18,709 bases of DNA. It comes from Gammaproteobacteria bacterium (GTDB lineage: Bacteria > Pseudomonadota > Gammaproteobacteria > CAJXQU01). A program made the translations under genes and the position numbers. Of this stretch, positions 1 to 6,497 are shown in pieces (positions within the stretch are counted from its first letter, which is position 1; every line of letters begins with the position of its first letter). A model generated the notes under the pieces. The model worked only from the letters and a program-made list of their open reading frames with translations. It was not told the origin of the DNA and made no database searches. The DNA lies in contig JALSSM010000108.1 in assembly GCA_026984275.1 (NCBI GenBank), forward strand, positions 1-18,709, in the 5' to 3' direction.

Positions 1-1
1 T

Positions 2-577
2 TCTGACAGTGCCCATACACTCAAACAGTTACCGCCTGATCAGGGAATTGAAGTGGCCTTTGCCGGACGTTCCAATGCCGGGAAATCCAGCGCGATCAAT
101 ACGCTGACCCAGCAAAAAAGCCTGGCGCGCACCAGCAAAACACCTGGCCGCACACAGCAGATTGTCATGTTCAATCTGGACGAACAGTGCCGCATTGCCG
201 ATCTGCCCGGTTATGGATTTGCCAAAACAGGAAAAAAACTGAGAGATCACTGGCAACAGGTTCTGCCAGCCTACCTTGAATCTCGACAATCACTTCGCGG
301 CGTCGTATTACTCATGGACATCCGCCACCCTATGAAAGAATTTGATCAGTCCATGCTGGAGTGGTGTGATCATATCGAATTACCCGTCCATATTCTGTTG
401 ACGAAAGCAGACAAACTCAGTCGCAATGAAGGAAAGAAAACCCTGTTTAAAGTTCAATCCATGCTCAGTGAAATTCATAGCCTGCAACTTTTTTCTGCAA
501 CCAAACGCATTGGTCTGGATGAGTTGTATACCTTGCTGGATGAATGGTATGAAAGAAGAATCAATAACAATAAATGA
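2..577 (+). CDS. engB: Ribosome-assembly GTPase EngB (YihA/YsxC), 5' end cut off by the window
   Basis: EngB is a small TRAFAC-class GTPase needed for late assembly of the large ribosomal subunit. The reading frame is open from base 2, so the start lies outside the window; compared with the E. coli protein of about 210 residues I estimate about 20 are missing. A GTG at 53 is internal, because the conserved stretch before it (QLPPDQGIEVAFAGRSN) is in frame. Visible GTPase motifs, in order: GRSNAGKS (P-loop), TPGRTQ (switch I threonine), DLPGYG (switch II), TKAD (guanine specificity) and SATK (G5-like). The gene ends 23 nt before the next one. In enterobacteria and pseudomonads engB lies beside polA with a small RNA gene nearby, which is relevant to the RNA candidate at 1179-1282. 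Family assignment is firm. Confidence 0.95.
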   Translation, partial: SDSAHTLKQLPPDQGIEVAFAGRSNAGKSSAINTLTQQKSLARTSKTPGRTQQIVMFNLDEQCRIADLPGYGFAKTGKKLRDHWQQVLPAYLESRQSLRGVVLLMDIRHPMKEFDQSMLEWCDHIELPVHILLTKADKLSRNEGKKTLFKVQSMLSEIHSLQLFSATKRIGLDELYTLLDEWYERRINNNK

Positions 578-600
578 TATAAATATTTAAAGGAGTAAAG

Positions 601-1095
601 ATGAAAGCATACATATTATTAGTTGTGGGCTCTCTATTTCTCACCGGTTGTACATCAAGCCTGACTTCTAAGGATTTTGTTTTAAATGCGAACTCCCAAC
701 TTGATAAATCACAACTCGAGATGTGGAACTATATGGTAGGTCGTTGGTATGGAAATCAATTAATGGAAGATGGAGGAGTACGACAGCAAATAACTGAGAG
801 ATTTAATGATGGAACTTATAAAATAATCTTTCGATATAAAAAACCAGATAGTAAGGTAAAAGAAGATATAGAAGTTGGCCAATGGGGGATTGCTGGTCCA
901 ATCTATTTTTCGATTTATCGAGGCTGGATAGACGGGGATAAATTCATTCCAGCGAATTCCTCAGAACCTTCAAATTATAATGCATATAAAATTATCCATT
1001 TAACAAATGAGAAATTTAAGTACAAATCATATTCAACTGAAAGTGTGTATTCCTTAATCAAGGTTACTAATGATTTTACTTTCCCAGATCTATGA
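601..1095 (+). CDS. Small predicted lipoprotein of unknown function
   Basis: A 164-residue protein that I do not recognise. It begins with a short lipoprotein signal: a Lys at position 2, a hydrophobic stretch, then the lipobox LTGC with Cys17 as the expected lipidated residue. There is no Asp after the Cys, so outer-membrane placement is expected. The rest is a single small domain rich in Trp, Tyr, Gly and charged residues (for example MVGRWYGNQ near residue 46 and GQWGIAGPIYFSIYRGW in the middle), which reads like a beta-rich, lipocalin-like or heat-resistance-lipoprotein-like fold; this is a guess. A good Shine-Dalgarno (AAAGGAG) lies 5-6 nt before the ATG. Base composition differs clearly from the neighbours: row 781-840 has 16 G or C out of 60. 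A long hairpin starts at the base after the stop codon. Real gene likely; function unknown. Confidence 0.75.
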   Translation: MKAYILLVVGSLFLTGCTSSLTSKDFVLNANSQLDKSQLEMWNYMVGRWYGNQLMEDGGVRQQITERFNDGTYKIIFRYKKPDSKVKEDIEVGQWGIAGPIYFSIYRGWIDGDKFIPANSSEPSNYNAYKIIHLTNEKFKYKSYSTESVYSLIKVTNDFTFPDL

Positions 1096-1148
1096 AACCT
1101 GAACTCTGGATAAGGGATAGCCATCCACCCTTATCCAGAGCTCAGGTT
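1096..1148. repeat. Long imperfect hairpin directly after the lipoprotein stop codon
   Basis: The arms are AACCTGA (1096-1102) plus CTCTGGATAAGGG (1104-1116), pairing with CCCTTATCCAGAG (1128-1140) plus TCAGGTT (1142-1148). That is 20 base pairs with one A/C mismatch and an 11-nt loop. Neither strand has a T-run after the stem, so it is not a classical Rho-independent terminator; it may stop transcription weakly, protect the 3' end of the lipoprotein mRNA, or be a remnant of an inserted element. No second copy was seen in the window. Confidence 0.7.
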
Positions 1149-1178
1149 AAATAATAAAATACTGGAACGATCACCCAT

Positions 1179-1217
1179 AAAAAAGCCCCGGTCCCAGACA
1201 TAGTCAGGTTCCGAGGC
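1179..1217 (-). terminator. Rho-independent terminator of the sRNA candidate
   Basis: On the minus strand, GCCTCGG and CCGGGGC form seven pairs, one of them G-U, around a 19-nt loop that can pair further internally. A run of six Ts follows at once. It would also end read-through transcripts from the znuACB-M48 operon. Confidence 0.75.
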
Positions 1218-1282
1218 TAAGTGCAGTTCGGATTGGGGAAACCGAACCGTTTTCCCATCCAGGGAGGTAGGACGGGAACGTT
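1179..1282 (-). ncRNA. Candidate small RNA with two C-rich hairpin loops and an intrinsic terminator
   Basis: Read on the minus strand, about 104 nt fold into three consecutive stem-loops. Hairpin 1: nine pairs between TTCCCGTCC (1278-1270) and GGATGGGAA (1260-1252), loop TACCTCCCT. Hairpin 2: eight pairs between CGGTTCGG (1249-1242) and CCGAACTG (1231-1224), loop TTTCCCCAAT. Hairpin 3 is a terminator: GCCTCGG (1217-1211) with CCGGGGC (1191-1185), then six Ts. Both upper loops expose C-rich single strands; CCTCC is complementary to a Shine-Dalgarno, as in known mRNA-binding sRNAs with C-rich loops. The 5' end is inferred from a TATAAC -10-like element at 1294-1289. It lies downstream of the M48 gene on the same strand, and near engB, where other gammaproteobacteria carry Spot 42-like sRNA genes. 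The primary sequence does not resemble Spot 42 as I remember it. No ORF of note covers it. Confidence 0.6.
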
Positions 1283-1300
1283 CTGTCAGTTATAGAACGT
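1278..1300 (-). promoter_or_regulatory. Dyad spanning a -10-like element before the sRNA candidate
   Basis: ACGTTCT (1278-1284) and AGAACGT (1294-1300) are perfect inverted repeats separated by 9 nt. On the minus strand a -10-like TATAAC (1294-1289) lies inside the dyad, and the predicted RNA start is at about 1282. No convincing -35 hexamer was found; the nearest is TTAGTC with a 15-nt spacer. The dyad could be an operator over the promoter, but no named regulator's consensus fits. Confidence 0.3.
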
Positions 1301-1337
1301 ACTGTTTATGACTAAGGGTTTCAGAAAAAGTTCGAGG

Positions 1338-1367
1338 AAATCGTAAAAAAAAATTATTTTACGATTT
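1338..1367. repeat. AT-rich hairpin overlapping the M48 stop codon
   Basis: AAATCGTAAAA (1338-1348) and TTTTACGATTT (1357-1367) are 11-bp inverted repeats around an 8-nt loop that contains the TAA stop codon of the M48 gene (minus strand). No T-run follows the stem on either strand. It may protect the mRNA end or cause weak termination. Confidence 0.5.
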
Positions 1368-2820
1368 TGACCATTTGCCCCGGTTTGATCTCTCCTTTTG
1401 GAAAGATCCCGTTCAATAATCTTAACCTTTCCTCGGCATGATCGGTAAAAGGTGTTTGCCTGGCCAGTTTGGCAATTGTCATCCCCGGTTTTGCTTTAAT
1501 CAGATGCATTCGTAAAGGTTTTGCGATCTCTCTTTCTTTTTGGGTAATACGGTGAAAACTTTTTGCTGTTTTCAGAAATTCCTTGTCATAAACAGGGATC
1601 TGGTTTTTGTCCTTCACCACGCCAGCCAGAATAAAGGCCCGGTCATCAAGATAAATCACATTAAATCTGGCATCACGGATGCCAAAACTGGTCTTTATCG
1701 GTGCTACGGCACTATGTCCATCCAGCCCGTCCGGATTGATCCGTCCTTCAGCTTTGAGTTTTTTCAGACCCAGCCGTGTTTTCATAAATTCACGAGGAGA
1801 AATCCTCCTATTGATATCCTCAGCACCCATTTGAATAATTGCACCACCACCGGGAGCCGTGGCTACGATCCGATCTGGTAAATTTTGTATTTTCCAGCCT
1901 TTTGGGAAGGTCAGTGCAAATCCCATATCAGAATGATAGAAACTGTTTCCACGTGTAACACCTTCTTTTGCACTTTCACCGATGACCAGATTTTCCATCA
2001 ATGCCAGGTATTCGTTTCGGTTGCGGATTTCTTTTCCTGTCGCTATATATTTGCTGGCTGCCGCAATGACTTGTTGAAGCCGTGTATCATTATCTGGATG
2101 TGTGGCAAAAACCCCATGGTAGCTCCGTGGCTCACGTCCCTCCGCCTTAGCCAGTGTCTTGTCATAAATTTCCTGGTTTTTTAAGACTTTAATCACATCC
2201 AGCATGGCCTGTGGATCATAGCCTGAGCGGGCAAGATACTCTGCTCCCAACCGATCAGCTTCCAGCTCATGATCACGACCGTAACCACTCAAAAGTGCCG
2301 ATCCCAATACATTAACCATTTGCTGACCTGCCTGGGTTCGCATCTGCGGAAGAAAAATCGCACCTATCGTGGCTCCAATCCCGGCCATTTGTGCCGCACT
2401 CGCCTGCCTGACACTGTGACGAGCTGTCACGTGACCAATTTCATGACCAAGCACGGCCGCAAACTCCGCTTCAGAATTAAGGTAGGCCATTAAGCCCCGT
2501 GTGATATAAATATAACCACCAGGTAATGCAAAAGCATTGATTTCAGTGCTGTCGAGGACGTGAAATCGATAGATTAAACCGGGTCGATGACTTTTTGCGG
2601 CCAGCTTTCTACCAACGCGTTGAACATAATCCTGTAGCTCTTTATTTTCATATAAGGAATATTGCTGCAATACCTGAGCATTACCTTTTCGACCCATCTC
2701 GATTTCCTGATCTTCAGAGATCGTGACGAAATCTTTACCACCCGTTACCGGATTTGTTGCACAACCTGTACTTAATAAGGTTGAAACCATTAACAAGGAA
2801 ATAAAAAATATTTTTTTCAT
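1354..2820 (-). CDS. M48-family zinc metalloprotease lipoprotein (BepA/YfgC-like) with extra C-terminal region
   Basis: Predicted envelope zinc protease of peptidase family M48, related to BepA (YfgC) and LoiP, which help assemble or degrade outer-membrane proteins. I chose the ATG at 2820 (488 aa) because it gives a compact lipoprotein signal with lipobox LSTGC (Cys20); in-frame ATGs at 2835 and 2853 would add 5 or 11 residues, and none has a strong Shine-Dalgarno. Residues 20-250 hold the protease domain: HEIGH (His126, Glu127, His130), the GRDHELEADRLG motif around 181-192 with the third zinc ligand, and the ATHPDNDTRL motif (His241), equivalent to the regulatory His of BepA. BepA carries C-terminal TPRs; here I see instead a non-TPR domain of about 130 residues and a LysM-like end (MTIAKLARQ ... 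IKPGQMVKIVK). It follows znuB by 65 nt on the same strand, so it is probably read from the znu promoter. Confidence 0.88.
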   Translation of the reverse strand: MKKIFFISLLMVSTLLSTGCATNPVTGGKDFVTISEDQEIEMGRKGNAQVLQQYSLYENKELQDYVQRVGRKLAAKSHRPGLIYRFHVLDSTEINAFALPGGYIYITRGLMAYLNSEAEFAAVLGHEIGHVTARHSVRQASAAQMAGIGATIGAIFLPQMRTQAGQQMVNVLGSALLSGYGRDHELEADRLGAEYLARSGYDPQAMLDVIKVLKNQEIYDKTLAKAEGREPRSYHGVFATHPDNDTRLQQVIAAASKYIATGKEIRNRNEYLALMENLVIGESAKEGVTRGNSFYHSDMGFALTFPKGWKIQNLPDRIVATAPGGGAIIQMGAEDINRRISPREFMKTRLGLKKLKAEGRINPDGLDGHSAVAPIKTSFGIRDARFNVIYLDDRAFILAGVVKDKNQIPVYDKEFLKTAKSFHRITQKEREIAKPLRMHLIKAKPGMTIAKLARQTPFTDHAEERLRLLNGIFPKGEIKPGQMVKIVK

Positions 2821-2885
2821 GGCCAATCTGTTCATAATTATTACTGACAACATAACGCTGTAAACCTTAATGATCGCTTAATCGT

Positions 2886-3710
2886 TTAGCTGTCACCCCC
2901 CCTCCACCATTTTGTGAGTACTGTCGAAACAAAAAAAACCAGCCCTGCAACCAGAATAATGGTCGCACCAGAAGGCAAATCCTGTTCATAGGAAATAGCC
3001 AACCCGGTGAGCGTCAATATACTGCCTATTATGATAGATAAACACATGATCCGGAATAAGGTTCCAGAATATTGTCGTGCAATAGTGGCCGGTAATGTCA
3101 GCAAGGCGATCACCAAGATCAAACCGACAACCCTGATCAGTAATACGACTGTCAGCGCCACCAGGCACAATAATAATAAATAATAAATTTCAGCATGTAC
3201 GCCTCGTAATCGGGCAAATTCTTCATCAAAAGTAACGGCCTGAAATTGCTTATAAAACAAAATCACGCATGTCAGTATGACAAGATCAAGAACACCCATT
3301 AACAGCAGATCAGATGTAGACACCAGCAAGATATTCCCGAATAAATAACTCATCAGATCAGCGTTATAACCGGGCGTTTGGGAAATAAAAATAATCCCGA
3401 CAGCCATACCCACGGCCCACAATGCTCCGATCAAACTATCTTCTGTCTGTTTCCAGCGCAAGCTGACCCAGCCGACCAATAATGCCGCCAGCAAAGCGGT
3501 GATGATCGCACCACCCAACGGAGGCTGCCCCAGAAAGTACGCGATGCCCATACCGCCCAGAACGGCATGGGCAATACCACCTGCAAGGTAGCCTATATTT
3601 CTGACCACCACATAAGTTCCGATCACACCACAACCAATACTCGCCAGTAATCCGGCTATTAAGGCATAGCGAAGAAAACTTTGATCAGAAAGTGCCCCAA
3701 GAAATTCCAT
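2886..3710 (-). CDS. znuB: Zinc ABC transporter permease ZnuB
   Basis: Inner-membrane subunit of the high-affinity zinc importer, family ABC-3 (with MntB and SitC). The 274 residues are almost entirely hydrophobic, with about eight or nine membrane segments. Family-typical stretches are GCGVIGTYVVVRNIGYLAGG near the N-terminus, where the conserved 'ggiAHavlgG' follows, and VRVVGLILVIALLTLPA-type sequence at about 190-210 (here IRVVGLILVIALLTLPAT). The start ATG overlaps the znuC stop by one base (TAATG), so translation is probably coupled. Length fits the E. coli protein of about 260 residues. Specificity could in principle be for manganese or iron, since the family is shared; the zinc assignment rests on the whole cluster and on ZnuA. 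Confidence 0.9.
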   Translation of the reverse strand: MEFLGALSDQSFLRYALIAGLLASIGCGVIGTYVVVRNIGYLAGGIAHAVLGGMGIAYFLGQPPLGGAIITALLAALLVGWVSLRWKQTEDSLIGALWAVGMAVGIIFISQTPGYNADLMSYLFGNILLVSTSDLLLMGVLDLVILTCVILFYKQFQAVTFDEEFARLRGVHAEIYYLLLLCLVALTVVLLIRVVGLILVIALLTLPATIARQYSGTLFRIMCLSIIIGSILTLTGLAISYEQDLPSGATIILVAGLVFFVSTVLTKWWRGGDS

Positions 3711-4435
3711 TAGTGATGATGCTCGATCATGCTGACATGACCGCCGTATAAATGTTCAATAGTTTCACCTGTTAATTCAGAAGTTTCATGACAGACCAGT
3801 GTTCGATTGAGACAGGCAACACGGGTGACATATTCTGAAATAAATCCTATATCATGAGATACGACAATAATGGTCATTTTTTGATTAAACTGCTTCAGCA
3901 ACTCGAAAATATCGACCTCCACACGCTGATCAATATTCGCTGTTGGTTCGTCAAGGATCAATACCTCCGGTTCACTGGCCAGTGCACGAGCGATCAACAC
4001 CCTTTGTAACTGGCCACCGGACAAGTCTGAAATATTCTTTGTCCGAATAGAATCCACTTCAGTGGACTGCATGGCCGATCGCACAATCGTATGATCCTGT
4101 CTGGTATACCCGCCTATCACACGGGTTTTACCTAACCGTCCGAGTAACACAACCTCCTCAACAGTAATCGGATAATTTCTCGAAAACTGCGTATATTGTG
4201 GACAATAACCGACCCTGACACGTCCTGTTCTGGGTGATTTCCCAAACAAAGTGATCCGCCCCCGTGATGGTTTGATCAGTCCCAGTATTAATTTCAATAA
4301 AGTACTCTTGCCACCAGCGTTAGGCCCCACCAGCCCAAGAAACTCACCTTTCTTTATCTCCAGATTGATATCCTCCAGAACGGCCGCGCCGCCATAACTG
4401 AAAGATACATTTTCAATTTTGATCAATGTTGTCAT
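3710..4435 (-). CDS. znuC: Zinc ABC transporter ATP-binding protein ZnuC
   Basis: Cytoplasmic ATPase of the zinc importer; it powers transport through ZnuB. All ABC motifs are present in 241 residues: Walker A GPNAGGKST (37-45, with Ala-Gly where Gly-Ala is usual, still fitting GxxxxGKS), Q-loop Gln80, signature LSGGQLQR (138-145), Walker B VLILDEPTAN (158-167) and the switch His194 in VVSHD. The C-terminus ends in a His-rich stretch (MIEHHH), which might touch zinc, but three His residues are weak evidence. The start codon overlaps the znuA stop (ATGA at 4432-4435) and the stop overlaps znuB, so the order znuA-znuC-znuB forms one tight operon. In Pseudomonas the regulator gene zur sits inside this cluster; here it does not. 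Confidence 0.92.
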   Translation of the reverse strand: MTTLIKIENVSFSYGGAAVLEDINLEIKKGEFLGLVGPNAGGKSTLLKLILGLIKPSRGRITLFGKSPRTGRVRVGYCPQYTQFSRNYPITVEEVVLLGRLGKTRVIGGYTRQDHTIVRSAMQSTEVDSIRTKNISDLSGGQLQRVLIARALASEPEVLILDEPTANIDQRVEVDIFELLKQFNQKMTIIVVSHDIGFISEYVTRVACLNRTLVCHETSELTGETIEHLYGGHVSMIEHHH

Positions 4436-5310
4436 CGGGTAAACGAGTCCGCGAGCGCTGCCGCCACCTTACGTAAGTTTTCAATATAATTCCCGGCCAA
4501 AGGATCAAGCCTGACAATTTTAGCCCCAAGCGCTGATGCCACCGTTTTAGCCAGCCGACTACTGTGTTGTTCCTGTACAAACACGGTATTAATCTTTTCT
4601 TCTTTCGCCCGCCTGATCAGGCTTTGTAATGATTTTGCACCAGGACTTTTCCCCTCATATTCAATTGCGATTTGCTCAAGTCCATAAGTCTTTGCAAAAT
4701 ATCCCCAGGCCGGATGCATCACCAGGAAAACACCTTTCCCTACCCAATCTCCAAGCATTTTTCGGATTTCTTTATCCAGATTATCCAGCTCTTCGGCAAA
4801 TGCGTAATAATTAGCCCGATATATTGAAGCATTTCCGTGATCAATACGAATCAACGTTTCCATGATTTGCTCTGCAATTAATTTTGCCAGTACCGGACTG
4901 ACCCAGATATGGGGATCTTCGATGGCCTGATCATCATAAAAGTTAGTTGCAGGTGCTGATACATCGACGATTTCCAGATCATGATTGACGCTGCTCAATC
5001 GCGACATCCATGCCTTTTCGAAGGGCACACCAATAGAAAAATACACATCAGCAGCGGACAGTTTAACCAGCTGTTTTGGTGAAGGTTCATAAGTCTCAGG
5101 ACTTTGTCCGGGACCCACCATGACTTCTACTTTAACGGTGTCACCAGCGATCCGCTGGACAAAATACTTCTGTGGCAAAATGCTGACAAAGACCTGTAGT
5201 TGATCCGTCTTCGCCAGACAATTTGTCATCAGAAATAAAGATCCCGATATCAAGATCAACAACGGCATCAGTATTTTCATGAAATTTTTTCTTATTCTCC
5301 GCTTTATCAT
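4432..5310 (-). CDS. znuA: Periplasmic zinc-binding protein ZnuA
   Basis: Solute-binding protein (cluster A-I, TroA fold) that captures zinc in the periplasm for ZnuB/ZnuC. Residues 1-33 are a cationic, hydrophobic signal; an in-frame ATG at codon 11 would give a shorter one, and neither start has a well-spaced Shine-Dalgarno. Expected metal ligands: His134 (EDPHIW), His199 (MHPAWGYFAKTYGL) and Asp269 (RLDPLAG). The first usual ligand, a His in the 'PHTYEPTP' motif of ZnuA proteins, is Glu72 here (GQSPETYEPSP). The flexible His-rich loop of E. coli ZnuA is also absent. The third-ligand His favours zinc over manganese, because manganese-type proteins carry Glu at that place. It is the first gene of the operon, divergent from aroG across 103 bases. 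Confidence 0.88.
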   Translation of the reverse strand: MIKRRIRKNFMKILMPLLILISGSLFLMTNCLAKTDQLQVFVSILPQKYFVQRIAGDTVKVEVMVGPGQSPETYEPSPKQLVKLSAADVYFSIGVPFEKAWMSRLSSVNHDLEIVDVSAPATNFYDDQAIEDPHIWVSPVLAKLIAEQIMETLIRIDHGNASIYRANYYAFAEELDNLDKEIRKMLGDWVGKGVFLVMHPAWGYFAKTYGLEQIAIEYEGKSPGAKSLQSLIRRAKEEKINTVFVQEQHSSRLAKTVASALGAKIVRLDPLAGNYIENLRKVAAALADSFTR

Positions 5311-5344
5311 CTTCGGTTATAAACAGTAGATCCCTAATACTTCA

Positions 5345-5376
5345 ATTAAATATGTGGTATGTTATTCCGTTAACTA
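5345..5376 (-). promoter_or_regulatory. Candidate znuA promoter with a Zur-like site
   Basis: On the minus strand TTAACG (5373-5368) and TTTAAT (5350-5345) are separated by 17 nt, an acceptable sigma-70 pair. The overlapping plus-strand segment 5359-5376 has ATGTTAT, then 4 nt, then TTAACTA. It resembles the gammaproteobacterial Zur operator (ATGTTAT, short centre, ATAACAT) with a perfect left half, a partial right half and one extra central base. A zinc-bound repressor here would block the znuA -35. Confidence 0.35.
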
Positions 5377-5378
5377 TC

Positions 5379-5384
5379 TATACT
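5379..5384 (+). promoter_or_regulatory. -10-like element of the DAHP synthase gene
   Basis: TATACT, five of six matches to the sigma-70 -10 consensus, lies 29 nt before the aroG start codon. No clear -35 was found at 16-18 nt spacing. It would give a leader of only about 23 nt with no obvious Shine-Dalgarno. Confidence 0.35.
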
Positions 5385-5413
5385 ACAATTAAAATTTTCC
5401 TGAACCACATATT

Positions 5414-6478
5414 ATGACCATAAAAACAGATGATTTACGCATCGATGAAATTCGCGAAGTAATTGCGCCCGCAACATTGATTGCCAATTTACCCGTTTCC
5501 GATACTGCTGCTCATACCGTCTTGAATGCCCGAAAGACAATTCAAAATATCATGCGTGGCTCGGATGATCGCTTGTTAATGATCACTGGCCCCTGCTCGA
5601 TTCATGATGTCGATGCGGCACTTGAATATGCCGATCGCCTGGAATCTCTGATCGAGAAAACAAAGGACGACCTATTTATTGTCATGCGCGTCTATTTCGA
5701 GAAACCCCGTACAACGGTTGGCTGGAAAGGGTTGATCAATGATCCGAATCTGGATGACAGTTTTGAGATCAACAAAGGACTTCGTGTTGCCAGAAAACTA
5801 TTACTTGATCTGGCTGAGAAAGGCGTTCCAGCAGGAACTGAATTTCTGGATCCAATTAGTCCTCAATATGTAACTGATCTGATTTCCTGGGGAGCGATTG
5901 GAGCGAGAACCACTGAGAGTCAGGTTCATAGAGAATTGGCTTCCGGCCTTTCCTGCCCTATTGGTTTCAAGAATGCCACTGATGGTGGTTTGCAGATCGC
6001 GGTTGATGCGATTTTGTCATCTTCCCACCCGCACCACTTCCTGGGTACCACTAAGGAAGGTCATTCAGCTATTCTTTCTACTAAAGGGAATCCGGATTGT
6101 CACATCATCCTGCGGGGTGGCAGCAATCAACCTAACTACGATACGACCAGTATTGATAATGCCGCACAGCTACTGGAAAAAGCTGGCCTGTCTGACCGGC
6201 TAATTGTCGATTGTAGTCATGCGAATAGTTACAAAGATCATGAACGTCAGGTTGATGTCGGTAAGGAAGTAGCTGCCCAAATTGCCAATGGTGAAGATCG
6301 TATCTTTGGTATCATGCTGGAAAGTAATCTGGTTGCCGGAAGACAGAATCTGGTTGATGGAAAAGCTGAAACCTACGGCCAGAGTGTCACAGATGCCTGT
6401 ATGGGATGGGATGATACGGATACCGTTATCACCAATTTCTCGGAAGCGGTAAAAGAAAGAAGGAAGAAAAGTTCGTAA
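5414..6478 (+). CDS. aroG: 3-deoxy-D-arabino-heptulosonate 7-phosphate synthase, type I-alpha, AroG-like
   Basis: Condenses phosphoenolpyruvate and erythrose 4-phosphate to DAHP, the first step of the shikimate pathway to aromatic amino acids; cytoplasmic. At 354 residues it matches E. coli AroG/AroF (350-356). Metal ligands are Cys61 (GPCSIHD), His269 (DCSHANS), Glu303 (MLESNL) and Asp327 (VTDACMGW), nearly identical in number to AroG. Substrate motifs VYFEKPRTTVGWKG (94-107) and GAIGARTTESQVHRE (160-174) are intact. Pro150 and Ser180, which in E. coli AroG line the phenylalanine pocket, are both present, and the HRELASGLSCP stretch reads as AroG rather than AroF. Feedback inhibition by phenylalanine is therefore likely but inferred. 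No Shine-Dalgarno is evident before the ATG. It stands alone, divergent from znuA and convergent with hemA 19 nt away. Confidence 0.93.
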   Translation: MTIKTDDLRIDEIREVIAPATLIANLPVSDTAAHTVLNARKTIQNIMRGSDDRLLMITGPCSIHDVDAALEYADRLESLIEKTKDDLFIVMRVYFEKPRTTVGWKGLINDPNLDDSFEINKGLRVARKLLLDLAEKGVPAGTEFLDPISPQYVTDLISWGAIGARTTESQVHRELASGLSCPIGFKNATDGGLQIAVDAILSSSHPHHFLGTTKEGHSAILSTKGNPDCHIILRGGSNQPNYDTTSIDNAAQLLEKAGLSDRLIVDCSHANSYKDHERQVDVGKEVAAQIANGEDRIFGIMLESNLVAGRQNLVDGKAETYGQSVTDACMGWDDTDTVITNFSEAVKERRKKSS

Positions 6479-6497
6479 AAACAGGCTGTTCTTCTGG

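Noticed and set aside
1096..1148. Integron attC site after the small lipoprotein gene.
   Set aside because: No RYYYAAC/GTTRRRY core pair and the hairpin lacks extrahelical bases typical of attC.
5349..5413. Inverted repeat AATATGTGG (5349-5357) / CCACATATT (5405-5413) ending at the aroG start codon.
   Set aside because: The left arm lies upstream of the best -10 (5379-5384), so it would not be in the aroG mRNA; the arms are 47 nt apart and AT-rich, so chance is a fair explanation.
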